Of a stretch of 64,000 nucleotides of DNA, positions 8,603 through 15,912 are shown one piece after another (position 1 is the stretch's first letter; each line of letters opens with the position of its first letter). The stretch is taken from contig NZ_JAJAQI010000019.1 in assembly GCF_020523605.1 (NCBI RefSeq), positions 44,476 through 108,475 of the forward strand, given 5' to 3'. Below the pieces are notes generated by a model. The model was given only the letters and a program-made list of their open reading frames with translations. It was not told the origin of the DNA and did not search any database. Source of the stretch: Roseicella aerolata. Its GTDB lineage: Bacteria > Pseudomonadota > Alphaproteobacteria > Acetobacterales > Acetobacteraceae. A program made the translations under genes and the position numbers.

Positions 8603-10222
8603 TCACCGACGCGCCAGATAGGCCCGCGCCTGCTCGATATCCGGCCGTCCGGGATCGGCGCGGGCCGCGATCTCCAGCAGCTGCGCATATTGCGCGCGCG
8701 CCGTCTCCTGGTGGCCGGCCAGCGCGGCGGCGCGGGCAGCGCCATGGACGGCGCGGAAGCGGCGCGGCTCGGTCTCCTGCACCGCCAGGAATTCGCGCTC
8801 CGCCTCGGCATGGCGGCCGGCGAGCAGCAGCATCTCGCCGAGTTGCTCGCGCGCCGGCATCAGCGGGCCGGGGGTCACCGGGTGCTTGTCGGTGCGCGCC
8901 TCCCGCTCCGCCGCCTCGCGCAGCAGGTTGAGGCCCTGCTCGCGCTCGCCCCGTGCCTCGGCCACCCACGCCTCGGCGCTCAGGCGGAGGATCTCCGTCT
9001 GCTCCGCCCAATAGGGATCACCCGCGCGCAGCGTCGCCGCCACCTCCTTCAGCGCCTCGATATCCGCCGCGGCATCATCCGGCCGCCCGGCACGCGCCGC
9101 GCCGATGGCGCGGGCGACATGCGTGTTGGCGCGGATCAGCGGCGCCGTCTGCTGGCCGGGCGTGAGCGCCGCCGCCTCCTCCCAGGCGCCGCGTTCCAGC
9201 GCGAAGCGCGCCGGCATCACCGTCAGCGCCCAGCCGAAGAGCGGCGTCGGCGGGGGCCAGGCCTCGAAGCGCGGCAGGTCCTCGATCACCTTCCGCGCGG
9301 CCTCGATCTGGCCGGTCTGCAGATAGCCATAGACCATGTAGTCCAGGGCATGAATCTCGTCGAAGACCGATTCCCGCGCCCGCGCCGTCTCGGCAGAGCG
9401 GCGGTTGGTCTCGATGGAATCCTCCCAGCGCCCGACCCGGGTGAAGATGTGGGAGGGCATGTGCAGCGCATGCGGCGCATCGGCCGCGATGGCGGCGTAT
9501 TTCTCGGCCGCCGGGACGCCGCGCGCGGCCAGCGCGGGCACGTCGTAGGTGTGGATCAGGTAGTGGGCAACGCCGGGATGCTGCGGCTGGCGCGTCCATT
9601 CGGCTTCCAGGATCTCCGCCGCGCGGCGCTGCCGGGCGAGGCTCTTGTCGGTCGGCGACGCGGCCATGACGAGGGCGAGGGCATAGTGGATGCGCACCTC
9701 CGGGTCATCCGGGAAGCGTTCGTGCAGCCGCGTCATCGCCTCCTCGTAGCGCGTGAGGCGGGCGCGGTGGGTCGCCGGGTCCTCATTGCCGTAGAGTTCG
9801 CCGAGCGCGGCGATGAAGCCAGCCTCGCGCTCGCTCTTCGCGCCGATGCGCTGCGCCTCCGCCAGCAGGGCGCGGCCGGCGCGGAGATTGGCTGCGGAGG
9901 TGACGGTGAAGGGGTTCACCAGCAGCGCCATGGCCTCGCCCCAATAGGCCATGACGCAATCGGGGTCGTCTTCCCGGACCCGGCGGAAGGCCTCGCCGGC
10001 CGCCTGGTACCAGAAGGAGTGCTGCAGCTTCATGGCCGCGTCGAAGGCCGCCTGCGCCTCCGGCGTGCAACTGACGGGGAAATGCACCTGGCCAAGCGTG
10101 GCGGGTGCCGGGGGCGTCCCGCCATGCGCATGGCTGTGGGTCTGGGCCTGTCCGGGTGCCGGGGCGAGCGAGAGGCCGAGGGCAAGAGCCCAGAGGCTGG
10201 CGGCCGTCCGGTGAGACGTCAT
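8603..10222 (-). CDS. Secreted TPR protein of unknown function
   Basis: 539 residues with a clear signal peptide (MTSHRTAASLWALALGLSLA, cleavage probably after GQAQ) and helical TPR-like repeats through the rest. Conserved His-rich stretches HSFWYQAAGEAF, HYLIHTYD and HALHMPSHIF occur in the middle and could form a metal or ligand site. That His pattern is shared by a widespread bacterial TPR family whose role I do not know. The start is set by GGGAGGT five bases upstream of the ATG at 10222. A possible operon with the downstream glycosyltransferase is weak, since a ~200-bp gap separates them. Confidence 0.85.
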   Translation of the reverse strand: MTSHRTAASLWALALGLSLAPAPGQAQTHSHAHGGTPPAPATLGQVHFPVSCTPEAQAAFDAAMKLQHSFWYQAAGEAFRRVREDDPDCVMAYWGEAMALLVNPFTVTSAANLRAGRALLAEAQRIGAKSEREAGFIAALGELYGNEDPATHRARLTRYEEAMTRLHERFPDDPEVRIHYALALVMAASPTDKSLARQRRAAEILEAEWTRQPQHPGVAHYLIHTYDVPALAARGVPAAEKYAAIAADAPHALHMPSHIFTRVGRWEDSIETNRRSAETARARESVFDEIHALDYMVYGYLQTGQIEAARKVIEDLPRFEAWPPPTPLFGWALTVMPARFALERGAWEEAAALTPGQQTAPLIRANTHVARAIGAARAGRPDDAAADIEALKEVAATLRAGDPYWAEQTEILRLSAEAWVAEARGEREQGLNLLREAAEREARTDKHPVTPGPLMPAREQLGEMLLLAGRHAEAEREFLAVQETEPRRFRAVHGAARAAALAGHQETARAQYAQLLEIAARADPGRPDIEQARAYLARR

Positions 10223-10547
10223 GGCTACCTCCCTGCCGGGCGAGCCCTGTGCCGTATCCCGGCTGGCCAACCTTAGAATTATGGAGGTCAGCAATGGAAA
10301 TGACGATGCGGTCACGGGACGGTCATCCTGTCCCCCTCCCGCCGGATCGCGTTCATGCCCGGGCGCGACCTGATGGGACGCATCCTTGTGCCGGGATTCA
10401 GGAGGATAGAGGTCCGCGCCCGCCCGCGATCCGCCCCGGGCCGCGGGGAGACGGCGGCTTGCCGCTTCCGGCACCCGCCCTTGTCGGGTTCGCGCCTCGG
10501 CCAGAATGTTTCCACTCGGGACGATGGCAGGCTAAGGCTGCCGCGCC
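10223..10547. promoter_or_regulatory. Divergent intergenic region, 325 bp
   Basis: It separates the minus-strand TPR protein from the plus-strand MmgE/PrpD gene and must hold both promoters. An AT-richer patch at about 10270-10300 (CCTTAGAATTATGG) is the best promoter candidate for the TPR gene. GC-rich partial repeats follow. No coding frame or RNA gene is convincing. Confidence 0.4.
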
Positions 10548-11828
10548 ATGCAGCCCGACATCCCCGCCCATGTCCGCGACCATGCGGGCCTGATCCTCGC
10601 CGATACCCTGGCCGCGATCGTCGCGGGCCACCGCAAAGCGGAGGTGCGCGCCATCACCGCGCGCCATGCGACCGGTGGCGTGCCGCTGCTCGGCACCGCC
10701 GCCGCCGCGCCGCCGCCCATGGCCGCCTTCCTGACCGGCCTTGCCGGCACCGCTGCCGAGCTGGACGAGGGCAACTACCCCGCCGGCGGCCATCCCGCGA
10801 TCCATGCCGTTGCCCCCGCGCTGGCGGAAGCGGCGGCGCGTGGCTGCTCCGGCGCGGCGCTGCTGACGGCGAGCATCCTTGGCTATGAGGCGGGCGCGCG
10901 GGTCGGGCATGCCATGCGCCTGCGGCCGGCGGCGCATCCGCACGGCACCTGGGGCGTGATCGGCGCCGCCGCCGCAGTCGCCAGCCTGCGCGGCCGCGAC
11001 GCGGCGCTTGCGACGCGCGCGCTGGAGGTCGCGGCCAGCCTTGGCCTCGCGACCAGCGCCACCGCCTCGCTGCGCGGCGGGTCGGTCCGCAACGTCTATG
11101 CCGGCGGCGCCGCGCAGAACGGGCTGCTGGCGGTGGACTTGGCCGAGGCCGGCATCACAGGCGAGCCGGGTGGCATCCCGGTGGTCTTCGGCCAGGTGGT
11201 GGGGGAGGGGTGGGACCAGATGGCCTACGAAGCCTCCACCGGCCGCTGGTTCATCCTGGAGAGCTTCCTGAAGCTGCATTCCTGCTGCAGGGAGACCCAG
11301 GGGGCTCTCGAGGCGATCGAGTTGTTGCTGGCGGAAGCGCCCGTCACGCCGGAACAGGTCGCGGCCATCGAGGTCGAGACCTTCCACTCCGCCTCCCTGC
11401 TTTCGGAGCGCGCGCCGGCCGCTCCGATTGCCGGCCGTTTCTCCATCCCCTTCACGGTGGCGACGCGCATCGTGAGCGGCTGCGCCTGGATCGAAGCCTT
11501 CTCCTCCGCCGCCATCGCCGACCCGGTGGCGCGGGCGCTCGCGGCAAGGGTGACGGTGCGGGAGGATCCGGCGCTGACCGCGCGCCAGCCGGGCGAGCGC
11601 GTCTGCCGCCTGACCCTGCGTCTCGCGGATGGCACGGTCCGCCGGCGGGAGGTGGTCGGCACTCCCGGCGACCCGGACCGTCCGCATCCCGAAGCGGCGC
11701 TGCGGGAGAAATTCCGCCGCTGCGTCGAGCCCGGCTTCGGCGCCCGCTGGGCGGAACTGTGGGAAATGGCGCGGCATCCGGACCGCGTGACGCGCGCCTC
11801 GCAGCTTCTGGCCGCCTTCCGGCCGTAG
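10548..11828 (+). CDS. MmgE/PrpD family protein
   Basis: A 426-residue member of the MmgE/PrpD family, which includes 2-methylcitrate dehydratase and cis-aconitate decarboxylase. The N-terminal all-helical domain (DTLAAIVAGHR, AAELDEGN, HPAIHAVAPALAEAA, HPHGTWGVIGAAAAVASLRG) and the C-terminal lid domain are both present, and the length fits the family. The exact substrate cannot be read from sequence. No prpB/prpC neighbours are present, so methylcitrate-cycle function is unlikely, and a role in degrading another hydroxy acid is inferred from the nearby TctC receptor and dehydrogenases. AAGG lies about nine bases upstream of the ATG. Confidence 0.85.
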   Translation: MQPDIPAHVRDHAGLILADTLAAIVAGHRKAEVRAITARHATGGVPLLGTAAAAPPPMAAFLTGLAGTAAELDEGNYPAGGHPAIHAVAPALAEAAARGCSGAALLTASILGYEAGARVGHAMRLRPAAHPHGTWGVIGAAAAVASLRGRDAALATRALEVAASLGLATSATASLRGGSVRNVYAGGAAQNGLLAVDLAEAGITGEPGGIPVVFGQVVGEGWDQMAYEASTGRWFILESFLKLHSCCRETQGALEAIELLLAEAPVTPEQVAAIEVETFHSASLLSERAPAAPIAGRFSIPFTVATRIVSGCAWIEAFSSAAIADPVARALAARVTVREDPALTARQPGERVCRLTLRLADGTVRRREVVGTPGDPDRPHPEAALREKFRRCVEPGFGARWAELWEMARHPDRVTRASQLLAAFRP

Positions 11829-11876
11829 CTCGCACTCCACTCCACCCCTCTTTCTGCGGGCGGGGGAGGGGGCGGT

Positions 11877-11897
11877 CCGGGCTGCGCGACAGCCCGG
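11877..11897. terminator. Bidirectional stem-loop terminator candidate
   Basis: CCGGGCTG-CGCGA-CAGCCCGG is a perfect 8-bp stem with a 5-base loop. It lies in the 85-bp gap between the convergent MmgE/PrpD and TctC genes, where a shared terminator is expected. No T-run is seen. Confidence 0.5.
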
Positions 11898-11913
11898 AGG
11901 CGCCACCCGCAGC

Positions 11914-12888
11914 CTATTGCGGCTCGATCCCCGCCGCCCGCACCACCTGGGCCCAACGCGCCACCTCGCTGCGGACCAGTGCCGCCAGCGCCTCCGGTCC
12001 CTGCTGCTCCGGCAGGGCGGGAATGGAGCCCAATTCCTCGATCCGGCGGCGAATGGCCGGGTCGGCCAGCGCCTCGCCGAGTGCCTGGGCCAGCCGTGCC
12101 TGCACCGACGGCGGTGTGCCGCGCGGGGCGAAGATCGCGTTCCAGCCCTGAAAGATGAAATCGGGCACGCCTGCCTCCCGGCTGGTCGGCACATCCGGCG
12201 CGCCGGCGCTCCGCGTGGCGCCCGCGATCAGCAGGCTATGCACCGTGCCGGCCTGGATCTGCGGCACCGCGGCCGGTGCCAGCACGCAGGCGCTGTCCAC
12301 CATGCCTGCCACTAGGTCGTTCACCGCCGGTCCCTCGCCGCGGTAGGGGACCTCGTTCATGCGCAGCCCGGCCAGATGGGCGAAGAGCGAGCAGGCCAGG
12401 TGGTTGGTCGAGCCGATGCCGGCATTGGCATTGGCATTGGAGATGCAGCCCGGATTCTCCCGCACCTGCGCCGCGAATTCGGCGAAGTCGCGCGCGGGGA
12501 AGCCCTTCCGGACCAGGACATAGAGCGGCGTGCCGGCAATCAGCCCGATCGGCGTCAGTGCGCGCGGGTCATAGGCGACGTTGCGGTAGATGCTGGGTGA
12601 GGCGGAGTGGCTGCCAAGGCTGCCGACCGTCAGCGTATGGCCATCCGGCACCGCCTGCGCGCCGCGCGCGCCGCCGATCGTGCCGCCGGCGCCGGTGACG
12701 TTCTCCACCACTACCTGCTGGCCGAGCGTCCGCGCCATATGCGCGCCGACGATGCGGGCCAGCACGTCGGTCGCGCCGCCGGGCGCGAAGACGACGATCA
12801 GCGTGATCGGGCGGTTCGGGAATTCCTGCGCGCGCAACGGCGCGGCGAGGAACAGCAGCGTGGCGAGCGCGCCCATCCAGCGTCCCAT
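11914..12888 (-). CDS. Tripartite tricarboxylate transporter receptor, TctC/Bug family
   Basis: A periplasmic solute-binding protein of 324 residues. It has a signal peptide (MGRWMGALATLLFLAAPLRAQ) and the Bug-family opening FPNRPITLIVVFAPGGATDVLAR, then GAGGTIGGARGAQA and YDPRALTPIGL. Bug proteins bind carboxylates for TctAB-type transporters, but no tctA/tctB membrane genes are nearby, which is common for orphan receptors in this group. It is followed on the same strand, 80 bp upstream in coordinate terms, by the SAF oxidoreductase, so the two may be one transcript. The ligand is unknown. Confidence 0.9.
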   Translation of the reverse strand: MGRWMGALATLLFLAAPLRAQEFPNRPITLIVVFAPGGATDVLARIVGAHMARTLGQQVVVENVTGAGGTIGGARGAQAVPDGHTLTVGSLGSHSASPSIYRNVAYDPRALTPIGLIAGTPLYVLVRKGFPARDFAEFAAQVRENPGCISNANANAGIGSTNHLACSLFAHLAGLRMNEVPYRGEGPAVNDLVAGMVDSACVLAPAAVPQIQAGTVHSLLIAGATRSAGAPDVPTSREAGVPDFIFQGWNAIFAPRGTPPSVQARLAQALGEALADPAIRRRIEELGSIPALPEQQGPEALAALVRSEVARWAQVVRAAGIEPQ

Positions 12889-12968
12889 CGGCGGTCCCCC
12901 CGGTTCCGGGCCCTTGCGCGGGCCTTTGCCCGCGGATGGTGCCGGGAGAACCCCGACAGACCCAGCTT

Positions 12969-14300
12969 CTACTCGGCGGCCCTGGCCGGGCGCGCCGCAG
13001 CCTCCATCGCCCGGCGGATGCGCACCGCCTCGGAGGCGTCGTCAAGTGTGACATCGTCATAGCCGACGATGCTGCCCGCCTTCACCGCCCGTTTCAGCGG
13101 CACGCCATGCGCGAGGCCAATCGGCAGCGCGCCCAGGGCGAGGGAGCGTTCGGCCGGGATGCACTTGCCCCAGACCATGGCGCCGCCCTCGCCATCCAGC
13201 ACCTCGCCCGGCGCCAGGTCGCGCTTGGCCGTCGCCGCCACATCGCCCCGCCAGGCATCGGAACAGCCGGTCGGCTCCCTGCGCAGCGCGGCGGAGGCGA
13301 CCGAGATGCCGAGCTCCAGCCCGATGAAGTGATAGGGCCGCCAGAGCGCGGCGTAGCGGCCGGAGGGATCGGTGGCGACGCCGTATTCGGAGAAGCAGCG
13401 GCGGATATAGTCCGTCTCGCCCTCGAACACCGCATAGACGCCCCAGCGCAGGTCGCCCACCACCTGCCGCCCGTCGCGCTCGACCGAGGAGATCACCTCC
13501 ACCCGTCCGGTCGAGCCGGCGAAGACGCGCGGCAGGTCGTGCACGCCGCAGGGCGGGAACATCAGGCCGTCCTCGGGCGGCTGCAGCCCGGTGGCATTGG
13601 CGATCGCCGCCATCTCGATCCCGGACTTCGTGCCGTCGAGGAAGGAGTTGAACATCTGCGGGTTCATCCCGCCGAGCCGCGCCTGCTCCTCGGTCAGGCC
13701 GTAATAACCCCAGACCGTGGCCGGCGTGCTGGCGTGGTACTCCGGCAGATATTTCGTCCCCTTGCCGGCGGCGACGACGGTGAAGCCCTCGGCGCGCAGC
13801 GTGTCCACGATCTCGCAGACCAGGGCCGGCTGGTCGCCATAGGCCATGGAATAGACCGTGCCAGCGGCGCGCGCCTTCTCCGCCAGCAGCGGACCGGCCA
13901 GCACGTCGGCCTCCACATTCACCATGACGATATGCTTGCCGTGCCCGATGGCGGCGAGCGCATGAGAGATGCCAGCGGCCGGGTGGCCGGTGCATTCGAT
14001 GATCACCTCGATCCGCGGATCGGCGATCAGCGCCATCGCGTCCTCGGTCAGCGCCGTCGCGCCGGTGCGGCAGGCGGCATCAAGATCCGGCGCCGCGTAG
14101 GTCGCCTCGGGCCAGCCGATGCGGGCGAGCGCGGCGCGGGCCCGCGGCAGGGCCAGGTCGGCGATGCCGACGATATGCATGCCCGGGGTCCGCTGTGCGG
14201 CGGCAAGGAACATGGAGCCGAATTTGCCGGCCCCGATCACCCCGACCGTCACCGGCCGGCCCGCCGCGGCCCTGGCCTGGAGCATCCTGTGCAGATTCAT
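12969..14300 (-). CDS. NAD(P)-dependent oxidoreductase with C-terminal SAF domain (COG4091 type)
   Basis: 443 residues. The N-terminal Rossmann domain (VTVGVIGAGKFGSMFLAAAQ) and central dehydrogenase core resemble homoserine dehydrogenase (ECTGHPAAG, VNVEADVLAGPLL). The C-terminal SAF domain (~residues 345-425) contains RDLAPGEVLDGEGG and LALGALPIGLAHG. Members of this group are often misannotated as flagellar FlgA-like because of the SAF domain. The start at 14300 has GGAAGG eight bases upstream. It diverges from the LtnD-like dehydrogenase and lies beside a TctC receptor, which suggests a sugar-acid or branched-acid pathway. The substrate is inferred only at that level. Confidence 0.82.
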   Translation of the reverse strand: MNLHRMLQARAAAGRPVTVGVIGAGKFGSMFLAAAQRTPGMHIVGIADLALPRARAALARIGWPEATYAAPDLDAACRTGATALTEDAMALIADPRIEVIIECTGHPAAGISHALAAIGHGKHIVMVNVEADVLAGPLLAEKARAAGTVYSMAYGDQPALVCEIVDTLRAEGFTVVAAGKGTKYLPEYHASTPATVWGYYGLTEEQARLGGMNPQMFNSFLDGTKSGIEMAAIANATGLQPPEDGLMFPPCGVHDLPRVFAGSTGRVEVISSVERDGRQVVGDLRWGVYAVFEGETDYIRRCFSEYGVATDPSGRYAALWRPYHFIGLELGISVASAALRREPTGCSDAWRGDVAATAKRDLAPGEVLDGEGGAMVWGKCIPAERSLALGALPIGLAHGVPLKRAVKAGSIVGYDDVTLDDASEAVRIRRAMEAAARPARAAE

Positions 14301-14483
14301 GTCCGTACCTTCCCGAAGGCGGCGGAGCCTAAAGCATGTGCCGCCTTCGGGAAGCCGGAGGCGCGGCAAAAGCGCCGCGTCGGTCCGCCGCGCCGGCCGG
14401 GCGCCTGGCGGTCCCCCCGGGCGGCTTGACGCTTCGGCGCCCTGGCCGGAGCCTCCCCCGTCAGGATAGCGAGGAGGGACGCC
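14301..14483. promoter_or_regulatory. Divergent promoter region between two oxidoreductase genes
   Basis: 183 bp with no coding frame. A TTGACG hexamer at ~14426 upstream of the LtnD-like gene could be a -35 element, but no good -10 box is spaced from it. GAGGAGGG precedes the ATG at 14484. A regulator gene is not adjacent. Confidence 0.35.
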
Positions 14484-15380
14484 ATGCGCGTCGCGGTGAT
14501 CGGGCTGGGCAGCATGGGGATGGGCGCGGCGCTCAACCTGGTGAAGGCGCCGGGGATGCAGGTTGCGGGCTGCGACCCGCGGGAGGCGACACGCGAGGAA
14601 TTCGCCGCCGCCGGCGGCACCGGCGTGGCGCGGGCCGCCGACCTGCCTGAGGGCACCGAGGCGGTGCTGGTCCTGGTGGTGAACGCCCAGCAGGCGGAGA
14701 CGGCGCTGTTCGGGCCGGAGGGCGCCGCCCCGCGCCTCGCCCCCGGGGCCGTGATCATCGTCTCCTCCACCATGGCGCCCGAGGAGGCCCGCCGGCTGGC
14801 GGCACGGGCGGAGGCGGGCGGCTTCCTCTATGTCGATGCGCCGGTCTCGGGCGGCGCGGTCGGCGCCCGGGCGGGGCAGATGACCGTCATGGCCTCCGGC
14901 TCGGCCGCCGCCCTGGCCAAGGCGCAGCCGGTGCTGGAGGCCGTCTCGAAGAAGGTCTGGGTGTTGGGGGAGGCGCCCGGCCTTGGCTCCACCATGAAGG
15001 TGGTGCATCAGCTGCTGGCCGGCGTGCATATCGCGGTCGCGGCGGAGGCCATGGCGCTCGGCATCAGGTCGGGGCTCGATCCGCAGACCCTGTTCGAGAT
15101 CGTCACCGGCGCGGCCGGCAGTTCCTGGATGTTCCAGAACCGCATGCCGCATGTGCTGGCGGGCGACGAGACGCCGCTCTCGGCGGTGGACATCTTCGTC
15201 AAGGATCTCGGCCTGGTTGGCGACCTGGCGCGGAGCGTCGCCTTCCCGACGCCGCTGGCGGCGCAGGCGCACCAGCTCTTCGTCTCGGCCCGGGCGCAGG
15301 GGCATGGGGGCAAGGACGATGCCTTCGTCATCCGTGCCTATCAGGCGCTGAGCGGCATCCAGCTGCCGAAGGAAGGGTAG
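14484..15380 (+). CDS. Beta-hydroxyacid dehydrogenase, LtnD/3-hydroxyisobutyrate dehydrogenase-like
   Basis: A 298-residue NAD(P)-dependent enzyme. GLGSMGMG forms the nucleotide-binding loop, DAPVSGGAVGARAGQMTVM is the substrate-binding signature, and the catalytic lysine is in GSTMKVVHQLLAG. Length and motif order match L-threonate dehydrogenase (LtnD) and 3-hydroxyisobutyrate dehydrogenase relatives. LtnD-type enzymes act in C4 sugar-acid catabolism, but the usual partners (kinase, isomerase, aldolase) are not in view. The divergent SAF oxidoreductase may be functionally linked. Confidence 0.88.
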   Translation: MRVAVIGLGSMGMGAALNLVKAPGMQVAGCDPREATREEFAAAGGTGVARAADLPEGTEAVLVLVVNAQQAETALFGPEGAAPRLAPGAVIIVSSTMAPEEARRLAARAEAGGFLYVDAPVSGGAVGARAGQMTVMASGSAAALAKAQPVLEAVSKKVWVLGEAPGLGSTMKVVHQLLAGVHIAVAAEAMALGIRSGLDPQTLFEIVTGAAGSSWMFQNRMPHVLAGDETPLSAVDIFVKDLGLVGDLARSVAFPTPLAAQAHQLFVSARAQGHGGKDDAFVIRAYQALSGIQLPKEG

Positions 15381-15519
15381 GGAAGCCGGGCAAGGGCGCG
15401 CGGCGGGCCCGCCGGGGAGGGAAGGGGCGCCCCGCCACCGCGCGCCGTGCCGCTTGCCATCCCCCGGGGCGCGAGGCACGATCCCATGAACAGAGGGTGA
15501 ACTTTTCCCTTGCGTCTAA

Positions 15520-15534
15520 GTTCTCTGTTTGTTC
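15520..15534 (+). promoter_or_regulatory. LexA (SOS) box, GTTC-N7-GTTC
   Basis: GTTCTCTGTTTGTTC matches the alphaproteobacterial SOS operator GTTC-N7-GTTC exactly, with a T/C-rich spacer. It sits in a locally AT-rich patch beyond the end of the LtnD-like gene and directly before a small open frame. No minus-strand gene starts nearby. It is the same operator type as the one in front of imuA in this window. Confidence 0.6.
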
Positions 15535-15545
15535 CTATAAGGGTC

Positions 15546-15776
15546 ATGCAGACCCATGCATTTGCCGATGCCGGCTTTGCCATTCCGCCGTGCCCCGCCT
15601 GGGCCCGGCCTGTCCTCCCAGCCCGGACGACGCGTATGACATGCCGGCAGCCCGGTGGTGTGCGTCGCTGGCTGTCCGCCCTTGGCCCGGTGCAGGAGGC
15701 AAGCCTGGTCGGCATCATCGCGCTGCTCATGGCCTGGGGGCTCGCGGAACTGGCGCTGCTGCTGCAAGGGCTCTAG
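15546..15776 (+). CDS. Small putative membrane protein under a LexA-type box
   Basis: 76 codons from the ATG at 15546; an internal ATG at 15636 would give 46 residues. The last ~28 residues read as one membrane helix (ASLVGIIALLMAWGLAELAL, then LLQGL), and the codons of this half have the high third-position GC of real genes here. The first half looks less protein-like, so the shorter start may be correct. Neither start has a strong ribosome binding site. The LexA-type box ends 11 bases before the first ATG. Small single-pass membrane proteins under SOS control block division in Caulobacter (SidA), so an SOS checkpoint role is possible. That is inference, and the gene itself is uncertain. Confidence 0.4.
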   Translation: MQTHAFADAGFAIPPCPAWARPVLPARTTRMTCRQPGGVRRWLSALGPVQEASLVGIIALLMAWGLAELALLLQGL

Positions 15777-15880
15777 ACCCGGCGACGCACACACCATGCG
15801 CGCGAGCAGTCGCTGAAGGAAGTACTGGTCAAAGTCTCACAAAGACGCGTTTCGGCGAACTCCTTCGGATGCCGCATCAT

Positions 15881-15898
15881 TAGCTCTTAGCTTTTCGA
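15881..15898. repeat. Short AT-rich motif shared with 7287-7304
   Basis: TAGCTCTTAGCTTTTCGA here and TAGCTCTTGGCTTTTCGA at 7287-7304 differ at one of 18 positions. This copy lies 15 bp before the esterase-like start; the other lies between convergent genes. A chance match is possible in a window this long. Confidence 0.25.
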
Positions 15899-15912
15899 AT
15901 GCGAGGTACCCG

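Noticed and set aside
12969..14300. Flagellar FlgA-like protein
   Set aside because: The SAF domain is shared with FlgA, but the Rossmann and dehydrogenase core shows it is an oxidoreductase. It is not near flagellar assembly genes.
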